DNA of 64,000 bases from Entomortierella parvispora (lineage: Eukaryota > Mortierellomycota > Mortierellomycetes > Mortierellales > Mortierellaceae): positions 2,976,001 to 3,040,000 of the forward strand of contig OY752141.1 of NCBI GenBank assembly GCA_963573315.1, written 5' to 3'. The position numbers and the translations under genes were made by a program. A model generated the notes under the pieces. The model had not been told where the DNA came from. It saw only the letters and a list, made by a program, of their open reading frames with translations, and made no database searches. Positions within the stretch are counted from its first letter, which is position 1; each line of letters starts with the position of its first letter. Positions 21,317-32,906 of the stretch are shown piece after piece.

Positions 21317-24300
21317 GGTTGAAGTGTTGTTCGAGGTGCGGTGTGCTTTTTTAAGAGGTGTGTTTGCGGAATTGCTCTGGTGCAAGTTGCGATGCAGATG
21401 GGTGTTCAAGTGGTTGTTGGGGTAGGATGGGATGGGATTAAATGTCCATTCAGAAGTCGACGAGATGAGAGATTAAGAGTGGGGATGAAGCGGATGCAGC
21501 AAAGAAGAAGAGGAAAGAAAGAGAAAAAGAAAGACAGAGAGGCAGGAGGAGGGTCCTATCCACGGTCATCCTGTTCCCGCGCAAGTCGCATGCGCCCAAA
21601 CCGATTGGAGCAACTTTTCTCTGTTTTTCACTGCCAGCAGCCATGAGCCCTCTTTCGGTCGTTCCTGGGATGAATTCAGTCGTCCCTGTGCTGGACAGAG
21701 TTGTCAAGGGAGCTGTTTTTGTACTCGATTTTTGCTCCAATTGCTCACGTACACTCAGCCTTCCACGTACATACCGCACTCGGCCCAATTGCGGCTCCTT
21801 TGGCCCAGTCATACACCTGGTTCAACAACCAATTATAGGGTATACGACTGAGGAAGAAAGAGGGTTTGGGACAGAGAACATGCCTGTCATCTTTCCTTCA
21901 TGGCTCCAGCTGGGGACATGGTCGCCAGTAACGCCCAAGGAAACAACTGCCTTGCCAAAATAGAAGGGATTCTGACCAATACAAGGGCCCGCCGCAGCAA
22001 AGGTGGTCCGTGCGACAGGGCGGCCAGGCTGAAAAGCCACCGCCGGGGATTCATTGAGCAACAACCATCCTGGTGTCCTTGAAGATCAGAGTCCGGCCAA
22101 GACTATCCAAAAGGGTACGCGTGCTTCGTTGTTAGGGGTTGGTTTGCGATCAATTGCAGCCGAACATCCTCAGGAGTGCATTTGATGAGTGTGGTGTCAA
22201 TACCTCTATACCTTACAAGCTACAGTAACAGCCTCGTCTGAGGATTGGCAAATATCTCTACGCTTAGGCAATCCGACTCTTTTGCGAGTTTACGACGCGC
22301 ACATCACGTAAGCGCATCTGGCACAGCTCGCGTTTTGTCGTCCCCTCCTAGCAAACGAGTGCCAGCGTCTTTTCTTTCTTTGCTCTTTTTTTCGGGGGTT
22401 CTTTCCTGGGCCCTTTGGCAGGTAACGTTATTTTGCTCTCGTAGATACAGGTTCACCTTCTGAACGTCGATCAGGATCCGATGGAACGTTAGGGAGCAAA
22501 GATAAGCTGACATGAGCATGGAACGTCGTTATTTCCCGGGAAGATTTCTTTTAGCTGAGATGACAAACAAGTGTAGTACGTTCAGACGTCCTCCCGCCTC
22601 TTTGGTGATATGACGCTCTTACGCTCTCCTTTCCGCTCTAACCGAAAAACCTAGAAAACGCGATCTCTCTTGACGCGATCTTCGTTCCAAGTAAACAAAG
22701 TCGAGAACAGATGCCGAAAAGAACCTGTCGGGGGAATATTTGATGAGTTACAACATGAACAAGCTTGTGTTTCGTGTTTGTCTTCAAAGCCCTCGCCCTT
22801 CATGCACACAGCTTGCCGTCCGACGGGTCCAAGGTCATTTCCTTGCGGGATACATTTACAAAGAATTGGGGGCAGTGCACGGCATGCGCGCTCCATCTCT
22901 GTCTCTTCCGAGGTCTCCTCCTCCTTCCTTCCGTCCCCTTCTCTCTCTCCTCTCTTTGTCTCTCTCTCTCTTACTATCTCCTGCTGCTCGGTAGATCCCT
23001 GTTGCAACTCTGAAAAATCGTGAAACTTAAAAGGATCATCAATGTTTGTGGACACAACACAGATTCTTACAGCCGAGTCTTTCGTTGGTTCATGAGCAAC
23101 AATAAACTTAGGAGGGAGATGCAAAAGAATGGTACAAGGACCATCACACAGAGAATAGCACGTTTGAAACGCTTTGATCGTCCCTAAATTTGCGTTCGCC
23201 CTCTGAAAAAATAATCGATTGCATGAAATATGGTAATATGGTCAGAATGAAGGGAGGGGAGAGGGGTGGGAGGAGGGAAACAGAAGGAGAAGGGGGAAAA
23301 GTCGGGCTATTCGACAAAGGTGTCGAAGAAGAGATCAAATATCTGCCTCCAGCAAAACTCGAATTTCATGAAGAAGAGAAGTAGTTGCTGAAGACAGACG
23401 CAACCATTACAGTACGAAACGGCGTGCGGTCTTTCCTAGTCCGTGTGCATGCTCGTATGGGACAATTGCTGGGATTATTGCGCAAATGATGTTGTTTCTC
23501 ATCCATTTCTCATCCTTTACCCGCTCTGTCGCACTTTGGACCCCGTGCGATCCGTGGATCCCTGCTTCCCTCCGTTTTTTTCCCTTCTTACTTCTACTCT
23601 GTGTTCGGATAATGGCTCTTTCGCGTCCGACACAATGGATTTTGCAGATCTTTTGTGGGTCAAAACACACGAGTCACCTAACGAAAATGGACACTGTCGC
23701 TATATTTGAAAGCTTTATTCCTCTGATGAGTCCCACGAGTGCCAATGATTGCTCTGGACTCGAAGTGCTAGAGATTCTCGGTTGAAATGTCTTGATGTGT
23801 ACGCTGCATCTTGAAATGATTTTCACCGATCTTCACGGAACTATAGCTGTGAGAAGTAAGGAGTTCGTTATCTGGGAAACAACAACAACAACAACAACAA
23901 CCTGGTGAGGGACATATGCAAGCTACTTGCAGTGGAGAAGGTAAAGAAGAGTGACCGACTCCCTTGACATAACGCGATCGCATGCACTCTTTTTATTTTT
24001 TGTGCGTTTGCGTGTGAGTGTGTGTTGACTTTCTAAAGACACGACCTGACTCCTACCTTCCTCTCCGCCCCCCAAAAGTCCTGGCTCCTAATTGAATACA
24101 GACCTCCGTCTTCCTGAATATCAGCGCGTTAGTTTCTTGATCACCGTCTCCTTTTATTGTAAAGACACTTTCTCTCTTTCTCTCTTTCTCTCTCTCTCTC
24201 TGCCTACTTACTCCTGTCCTGGGAAGAGATTGAAGTGTTCAGGACGTCCATCCAACTCAAAATACCTTCTTCATAGAGAGCCAATGTGTGGGGACAAGAA

Positions 24301-26736
24301 AGAGCAGGAGGACAACATCACTGTTCGTCAGTGGACGCCTGGGGACGCATTGCCAAAGGGCGTATTGAAGTATTGAATTGTGGCAACGCTGTCAATTTCC
24401 TTCCATTGAAAAAATTAGTAGGCGATCGCACTCTGTCCAAGGGGTGGATCCTCAAAAAATGGATGCATCCAGAACGACGGGTCTTCAATTTCTATGCACA
24501 ATTGCATGCATGGTGACTAAGGATTGGCCTCTTTTCCCAGCTCCCTCCCTCTCGTGGGTCAGGGAATCCAGTTCACACAGACCGCAAACACCAGCAATTT
24601 ATCTATCGTTTTCTCTCCCCTCAAAAAAAAAGGACACAGAGAGATGCAGAGGAGAAAAAAAACAAGACGGCTGAATACTCTTTGCCCTTTCGGTCTTCCA
24701 GCACTGTCCAGCAAACAGATTGGTTTATTTGAATTGCATTGACTGATTGAGGAGAACATGCTTCCTACCGTCAGTTATTGAGGAAGAAAAGAGGGGTGCG
24801 GGTTCACAGAGACAAAAGCACAACAAACAACAGACAGGGCAAACTTCTGCCCAAACGTACTCTCTCCAGTCTCTCCAGTCCTCCGGCGGGGACGTGCAGT
24901 TCGACGACTGACGGATCAAAGGAGGTTCTCTGCAGATTATCCACAGACATGAGGAACTTGCAAGCTCCATACAATCCATTTTCAGAAGGGCCATGGAGAC
25001 TCAAGACGCGATGAGATGGTCGTCGTGTTTGTCTTGATTGCAATGGACGACGACCACAAAAGTGTTGATGCAGGAAAAGAGGATGAGAGCAGAACGGTGG
25101 ATGGTCCATGCTCCCATTCAATCCGACTGCTCAGTATTTTTCCACTGTGCAGCAAGTTTCCGTGCAGCATTCAAAAACACAAAAAAAAGAGAGCTCTTCT
25201 CCATGCTTTGCTTCGGCAGTTTCGACACCTTTCTCTCGTCTCTATCAGTTCGTCGCTGTCCTCTCCCCCTCCCTCCTCTTTCTCTCTTGTCTCTTTCTTT
25301 GCTCGCCGGCGACTATCTGTATATTCTCTTGCCCTACAGTACGGCAGTTTTACCTCTCTATCCTCCTCCTTTTCCTCTTCTACAGTCGTCGTTGTTTTGA
25401 ATCCATTCCTATCATTTGAGTGTGTGTGGTTGAAGTCAGGACATAATTTTCCAGGAACAAACAACGAGATCTGTGACCAGGTTACCGGTTTTCCTTCAGA
25501 TCGCCCTCTTTTTTTGTTGTTCTCTCCCTTCTCTGTTCTGTCCCATCCCTCATCCCTGCCCCCTCCAACCGAGCACTGATTCCTAACTTGGCCCCCGTTC
25601 CCATTCCAACCAGAGCCTTTAACGTCGAGACAAAGAGTCTTGGGTGGATCTTTTCCTGTTCCTGCTTCCTCTCTTCCACTCTCTCCCTCCTTCTCTCTCT
25701 CTCTTTCGTTCACTTTCACAGTCTCAGCTTCTCTTCTTCGCATCTGCCCAGACTGATATCGTGGTGTTTATGGCCCAAAGTTTATCGTGCTGTAAGTTTC
25801 CCCTCTCTTCCCCTTTCCCATTTGATCTCCATTGCTATCCATCTTCTACTCTTCCGTGTCCCCATCTCCTCCGTCACATCGATCTGCCCGCCGTTCTTTG
25901 GCCATGGGCCTATCCACTGCTCATGGTCCGTCACGTCTCGCCTCGAGCCATCGCGCCCCCTTGTTACCGTTCTGACTAGGATCTAGCCTGTGGTTCTTGT
26001 CTGCAGAAACCTGCTCAAAAAAAAAAAAAAAAAAGGCACACACCACAACGCGCTCACTGAGTTTGCCACTCGTTCTTGTTGACGCCTCCTGTCTCCGTTT
26101 CCTATTGAATATCAGTGGACGCAACAGAGAACTAGGAAGGAACGGATCTCTTCCTCTTTGCACGCATTCTTCTATCTACTCCCTCCCCGAAGGAGGTTTA
26201 TGTTGTTCTTTGTCATCAGCTTGCTGACTTGAATCAAACTTACTGTTGACCTTTGTTTGCGATTCTTCTGTGGGCCTCAGTCTTTGTAGCAAGCCCAATC
26301 CCATAAACCCAATCGTTTAAACAGAGCTAGTTTATTCCCCGCACTTCAAGTTCGTAGCTAGACACTATCTTCTTCAGGTGTGAATAAGGAGGTGAAATCA
26401 CACAATTGACCGACGAGAATGGGGTCGCGTTGTTAACATGGACTCTTTATTATTCAACCTTCAAGCTTCAACTAGACCCATCCTCCCCCATTCCCAGTTC
26501 TAGCAGCGCTTTTCTGAGCGCACGCTCTCACGCCTGCCCGTGCGACTCAGATCTGCACAACAGGTGCAAGTGGCCGAAAAATACCTGCGAGGATCAGCAA
26601 CACCCTTCCAGTCCTACACACATCCCCTGGAATTTGACCGAAAAAGAAAGAGTGAGAAAAAAAGTACCTGCGGTGTCGCGTCAGGGCTTCCCCCTCCCCC
26701 AAAACACAGCAAATCACCCGCTCTCTCTCGAGGACC
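21317..26736. other. Long gene-poor divergent region between two regulators
   Basis: About 5.4 kb with no supported gene between the start codons of the IPT-ankyrin and zinc-finger regulators. It contains short low-complexity frames, an (AAC)8 microsatellite at 23878-23901, CT tracts at 22905-22980 and 24170-24205, and a long pyrimidine-rich leader from about 25200 to 25900. A run of 18 or so A lies near 26015. A frame at 24286-24516 is Trp/Lys-rich but matches nothing I recognise. Long 5' UTRs, upstream introns or non-coding RNAs could lie here. Confidence 0.55.
23878..23901. repeat. (AAC)8 microsatellite
   Basis: Eight perfect AAC units in the gene-poor region. Confidence 0.9.
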
Positions 26737-29700
26737 ATGTCTCAATCGCGCACTTTTCACCCGCCATTGCCGTCGTCTCCAGCACTGCCTCCTCTACCGT
26801 CGCAAGAGCAATCTGTATATGTAAACAGAAGTACAACAATTGCTCCAACCACAGTAATTACAACCACAATCACTCCAGGAACGACACCAACAGCGGTAGC
26901 GGTAATAGCAGAAAAACGCACAGCTCCCAACTCTGCTACAATTGCAACCACAGCAGAGAACAAGCTGTTCGAGTCCTTGCGCCCTTTTTCGGTTACCCCT
27001 TCCGCCCCTCTTCCCCCTTCTGGTGCGACCATCCCACAGGAACATATTCTTGCTCGTCTTCAACAACCTTTGGCGCTCCAACAACAACAACGGCATCTTC
27101 TGAACCAGCGACAGACCGCTGGCGCTCCTCCCTCACCCCCTCTTCTTTCAACCCCCCTTCCCCGCACTTCATTCTCGAGGTTTTTGTCTTCATCTAACTC
27201 TGTTCTGGCGACCGTTGCTGCATCTGTCCCTGGCTCTTCTGGACTCCCCCTTCCTTCCTCGACAAACGCGTTGTCGGGCCCAAGGGTCTCGACCTCTTTT
27301 TCTTCTTCCCCTTCCCCTTCCCCGTCCTCGGCCATGGCCACAACTACGATCACATCCTTGGCCCCACCCTCTCTGTCCTCCTTCATCTCCGTGATGGATC
27401 ATTCCACCAACTTTGTGGATCCAACCGGACAATACCAACAGCAACTTTTGCAACAACACCAACATCAGCTGCAGCAACAGCAACAGTTGCAGACCGACCC
27501 GTCAACTAGCTCTTTGGCCTTGCCCATGTCCATGATTGACGGACCTGTCTCGCCTGGTTCGCACATAGAAGGATGCACACCCATGACTGTCCCCTCGACC
27601 TCAGTTCCCCCTCTTTCCTCTTCTTCTTCGTCGACATCTTTACCTTTCCCCACCACCACCACCGCCACCTCCACACCCGTGGCCTACAATTCCGCCTCCT
27701 CGTCATCCCCACTCTCTTCCTCGACTCTTTCATCTTCCTCATCCTCCCAGGTTATCTCGGCACCTCTCTCTGACCCAGCTCCATACCATCTCTATCATCA
27801 CACTCCTTCACAAGCGTCCTCCGAGAATGAATCCATGGGTTCAGTAACAGCGACACTTCACTCTGCAAGGAGCCCCTTCCCGTTTTTAACAACCACCACC
27901 ATGAAAACGATCCCCACGACTGCAACCACACGACCAACTGTTACATCGGCAGCCACAACTTTTACGATCACAGCCACAGTCTCCTCTCCACCGTTACCCT
28001 CACCCTCTGCTCTTTCTACCACCTCCAACCCTCCTACGACCACCGCCATCATGGGCACTACCCTTCCCTTGACATCCACCAACGGTCTTTCTATGGGTGA
28101 GCATACCATGTCCCAGTCAAGTCTTGACTCATTCACACTCTCGCCGATCGCGTCAGGTTTCCCTCAACAGCAGCAAAATCCAATGCAGACACCGTTGCTC
28201 CCCTCTCAACAACAACACCAACATCAACATCAACAACAACCCCAGGCCTATCCTCTCCTTTTTCAAAGTCTAGCATCACTCCCCCAGCTCCCTGGCAATG
28301 GCAACATCAATGGCGATAGTCATCCAAAAAGCAGTAATGACAGTGGTGATTTGTTCCTGGAAATGCAACAGCTGCAGGCCCAGGATCAAGAGTATTTGAA
28401 CATCCTCCAAGGTTCGGTCGCGAATAATAAAGCGGCCATGACCTCTGTTGCTGGTACGTCCACTTCATCTTCGGTCACGACCTCCTCCTCTCCTGCTATC
28501 TGCCCTCTTGCTCTTCTTCCTTCCTCCTCACCTACATCATCATCGTCATCATCGACAACGACAGCTGCACCCACGTCTGTCCAAGACTTGCAGCAGATGC
28601 AGCATCACCAACAACAATACTTTCTATTCCAACAACAGCAGGATCAACTCCGGCAACAGCAACATCACCTGCAGCAACAGCAGCAGCCGACGTCGTCGTT
28701 GTCGACCTCTTCTTCCTTTCGATCTCGAAAATCCCTCCCATTTCAGCTTCAACAACAACAGCTCCATTTAGCCCAGTTATCTTCAGTGGGTCCTTTCCCT
28801 TTGGCAAGTCCTATGAACGAAGGCCCAAAATCATTCTATCGATCGGCACCTGTTCCCTACCCGATTGCGACTTCCCGGCTCTTGCCCACGAGTGGGACTA
28901 ATAACACAATCTCGGCAACGTCCACAACAACGGCAACGACAACAACTTCGTCGTCGTCTTCTCCTTCCTCTGGCGCCGTCTTGATGCCTTTCTCGAGTAA
29001 TAGCAACGGCAATGGCAACGTCAGTGGCAGCGGCGGTGCTGCCCTACTATTGACGCCAATGAATGTAGGTTTTCTCATATGACGATCTCCCAGGAGTTGA
29101 CAACGCTCCCATTTGAGTTTCATGCCTCTAACACCCACAGTTCCCATTCTGGTGCGACGGTCGGAACCACTTCGTCCTCGTCCTTTTGTCCTCCTCGTCC
29201 TCTTCTTTTTCTTTCCCTTCTTTTTCTTTATCGCCGTCGCCGTTTTCTTCTTCTTCTTCTTCTTCTTCCTGTTCTCCCCCTTAGGCACCTAAGGACTTTG
29301 CTGTTTCAACTACAGCTGCGGCATTCCCGTTGCAGCCACAGATGACCACCCCCTCGGGTTCAAAGGCAACGGATCCGAGAATGATGACGATGATCTCAAA
29401 ACCTGCCCCGTTGCCGAGCCCATCTCCGCATCCCAGTGGAGCTGGTGTTGGTGTTGGTGTTGGTTGTGGCCCCTTGCCTTCGTCCATTTTGTCGGACCCG
29501 ATGACTCTGTCGAGTTCCTCTTCAGCCCTGCAGACTCCCTCGCCCCTAGGAATGACCTCGCGCGGCACATCTGGGTTTCCGTTCCCGTTCCCGAACATGA
29601 TTCAACAACAACAACCGCAGCAACAGCGACAGCAACAGAATCATCAGGGCGGTATGATGCAAGAGGTTAGTCCCTTAGTCACGACCTCGGGCCTCAGTAT

Positions 29701-31351
29701 CTCCTCGATGATGCCTTCGTATTTGGAGAGTCAGGTCCCCCCTACAACCGCTTTGTCCGCTTCGGCACAGCCATTGGCCCTCCAATCGTCGGCTTCAAGA
29801 CCACCCTTGTCATTGTCACCCTTCTCTGCTACCGCGACAACAGGTCCTTTTGGGAGTGACCCCATGGCGAACAGAACAGTGGTACGATCAAAGTCGCTGA
29901 ACTTTGCCCCACTCATGAACTCTCGCGTGCGGTCCATCTCCGAGTCTACCGAGGTGAGCTCAATCTACCAACAGCACCACCTCTATCATCATCCCCATCT
30001 GCAGCAGCAGCAGCAGCAGCAGCACCACCACCACCACCACCTTCAAACCCCTTATTACCAAACGGGTTATCATGTCCATGGTGGCCCTGCAACAGGTGAT
30101 CTTCTCAAGAAAGGTAAAAGAGTCTCTTTATCTTTTTATTATTATTTTTTATTCTATTTATTTAGACTGGTTCTCTAACATGCAAGTCCTTTCCTCCTCT
30201 TTCTCTTCGTGTTCTTCCCTTGTCTTCTGACTTCCCAGGTATGAAAAGGTCTGCATCGGTCGCTGGGCTGACGAACGCCTTGATTTCGTCCTCGCTCATG
30301 ACCATGCATGCGCCTTCGGCCCCTTCTCCTCTCTCGTCCACGTCCACATCCCCTTCCATGATGAGTGTGCCGTCCCGCTCCAGTCCCGACCTCGTCTTGA
30401 CCAAAGACGCGTCCACGTTTGCTCCTTCCTCCTCCTCCATTTCGTCGTCGTCCTCTACTACCTCCTCTTCCTCTTCTACCTCCAATTCCTCATCTGCTTC
30501 TTCCGTCTCTTCTTCATCATCATCCGCTGCCTCTTTGGTTTCCACAACCTCGGTATCCAACGCTGCAGCTCCTTTAGCAACAGCAGGAGCAGCCACGCCA
30601 AGTTATCATCGTAATGGAAGCATCGATGGAATGATGATCTCGTCAGTCAAGGATGAACTGTTGGCCTCGGCGACATCCCACCCTCCAAAACGAAGTCGGT
30701 TCGTCTCGACGACCACTTCGGGACCGGTGACGCCGTTGTTGACTCCTGTTTTGAGCGGAGTACTCAGTGGAGGAGCGGAAGGTGGGTCGCCAACGACGCC
30801 CAATGTTTTGCAACAGCAACAACAACAACAGCAGCAACAGGTGTACGAACAAGAGATGATGATGGTGATGATGATGGATCAGCAGGCTTCGTTACAACAA
30901 CAACAGCAACAACAGCAACAACAACAACAGCAACAGCAGCAGCAGCAACAAGGGTCGTTCATGGCCTCTGAGTATTGGACAGGCATAGGTTCGGAAGAGA
31001 ATGGGCTGAACAATGCCAGTGTAGCCCCTTCCATTGCTACATCCACGGCCACGGCCACATCCACAAGCACAGCTGCCGTTTCTGCTGTTGGAGCCACTGT
31101 CTTGACGGGTGTTCGACGGAGACGGTCCAGGGCCTCAAAGAACAAAGAGGCGACAACAGTCTTGACTTCGCAGCAACCACCGCCAACTTTGCTACCACCA
31201 CAAGGCCTGATCATGTCTTCTCTGTCCTCGACCGGCTCAAGAACACCGTCCATGCCCACGCCGATAACACCACTGCATTTCCCTGATTACCGGTATTTGT
31301 CATTACAGCAACAACAGCTGCAGGACCCACAACAACAACAACAGCAGCAGC

Positions 31352-31382
<31 letters not shown>

Positions 31383-32271
31383 GCAGCAGCAGTCAATACA
31401 TTATCATCATGCTTTGGCGACGCCAACATCTGCAGGCCCATTTTCGTCATTCTTCTTTGGAGGTCGTGGTGGAGGAAACCATGAAAGGATCTTGTCCACG
31501 AACTCTCAAGACTCCAAGGGAGGGAACAATACAAACTCGACGCCACATCTCCGGAGTTTAAGCAACAACAGTGGTATGGTTCATGATTCTTCTCCTTTGG
31601 CTCTCCATACCGAGGTCCCGGGGAGCTACTTTGTCAAGTCAGAGTCGACGGCCAGAGGCACGAACCACCCACATCCGCATCAACATCAGCTCTCTCGCCG
31701 CGTCTCTCGAGATGATGTGGCGATGGAGGAACGACAGACCGATGAAAAGACTGTCGCAAACAATGGTTCAACGTCGTTTGCCTCTCCAGCTGCGACGACG
31801 GCTGGTGATCCTGCTCCTGGCAGTAGCGGAGAGGAGAAAAAGGAGGATTTGGCTGGTAGTGATCCAGAAGAGCAGGCCACCGCTAATGAGGAGGCGGAAA
31901 ATGGGGAGGAACAAGAAAATGATGATGAAGACGAAGATGATTCGTCGCCAGGGCGCTGTCCTGACTGTGGCAAGGATTTCAATTCGAGAGGATTGTTGAG
32001 ATCCCATATCGTAAGTCACTCGGAGGACCGTCCGTTCGCATGTACAGAGTGCAATGGGTCCAAGAGTTACAAACGCAATCACGATTTGCTCCGCCACAAA
32101 CGGGAAAAGCACAACCTGGATGGCCAAGCTCCCCCCTCGCGAGGTAGTGGGCGCCATCACCATAATCAAATCCAGCAACAACAGCAGCAACAACAGCAGC
32201 AACAACAACAACAGCAGCAACAGCAGCAACATTTGCACCTCCAGCAGCAGAGTATGCAACATCATCATCAT

Positions 32272-32304
<33 letters not shown>

Positions 32305-32631
32305 ATGCATTTGACGTCGCAGGCACCTACACTGGCCAGTCAGTCTGGAGGATCTATAATGTCCATGTCAAACCAAGAGCTGCAAATGTTTGCGACGAAC
32401 GGTAATAACAGCAACAGCCACAATGGCAGTTCACATCTTCACCATCCTCATTCACATCACCCTCAAGCCATGGTCCACTCCAATAGTCCGTTTGGGATGA
32501 TGAATATGACTGCTGGTGAGTTTGGTCCGCTGACGGTTGTGCCTCAGCAACAACAACAGCAGCAACTTCTTCAACAACATCAACATCAGCAACAGCTTCA
32601 TTCCTTGTATTATCACACCCCGCCTTCTTGA
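26737..32631 (+). CDS. Giant polyQ C2H2 zinc-finger transcription factor
   Basis: Three exons, 26737-29064, 29285-30113 and 30239-32631, joined in phase, encode about 1,849 residues. Nearly all of it is low-complexity: Ser/Pro/Thr-rich N-terminal part, many Gln tracts (about 30811-30840, 30893-30951, 31303-31393, 32173-32229, 32267-32305), a His run near 30010-30040, and an acidic Glu/Asp stretch just before the fingers. DNA binding is confined to one region encoded at about 31960-32115. It has two fingers: CPDCGKDFNSRGLLRSHIVSH, a standard C-x2-C-x12-H-x3-H, and CTEC...KRNHDLLRHKREKH, which has two extra residues after its second Cys (C-x2-C-x14-H-x4-H). The spacing and the RPFAC linker recall Crz1/Msn2-type tandem fingers, but I cannot assign an ortholog. 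The polyQ and Ser/Thr tracts are likely activation or condensate-forming regions. It is convergent with ATP-citrate lyase. Confidence 0.85.
30811..31393 (+). repeat. CAA/CAG glutamine-codon tracts
   Basis: Three in-frame mixed CAA/CAG runs, at about 30811-30840, 30893-30951 and 31303-31393, encode polyGln. The mixture of CAA and CAG interrupts pure CAG, which limits slippage. Further tracts lie at 32173-32229 and 32267-32305. Confidence 0.85.
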
Positions 32632-32906
32632 ACCCTCCTAGCGTTTTCTCTATCTCTTTTTTCTTTTTCAACCCTTCTCACTCTTGTACCATTTGTTATT
32701 TTTTCTTTCTTTCTAATTTATCCTTCTTTCTCTACGCTAATATCCATCCACCTGGTTGTTTCGACTTGGCTTCTAAATAAAATTAACCTGATCGCTGACT
32801 GACATCTTGGGGGGTAACAATGAGGCAAATATTTTATTTCAGCACAAAAAGAGGAAGATGGGATGGGAGACAAAATACAAAAAAAAAAAAGACTGGTGGA
32901 GGATAT
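32632..32906. other. Convergent 3' UTR spacer
   Basis: A 275-bp T-rich then A-rich spacer between convergent stop codons. AATAAA at about 32776-32781 serves the plus-strand gene. Confidence 0.6.

Noticed and set aside
24286-24516. Short Trp/Lys-rich frame in the gene-poor region
   Set aside because: It is isolated, with no partner exon, start context or family resemblance.
30811-32305. Periodic CAA/CAG blocks considered as a repeat array
   Set aside because: They are in-frame codon runs with no spacer-repeat architecture, so not a CRISPR-like array.
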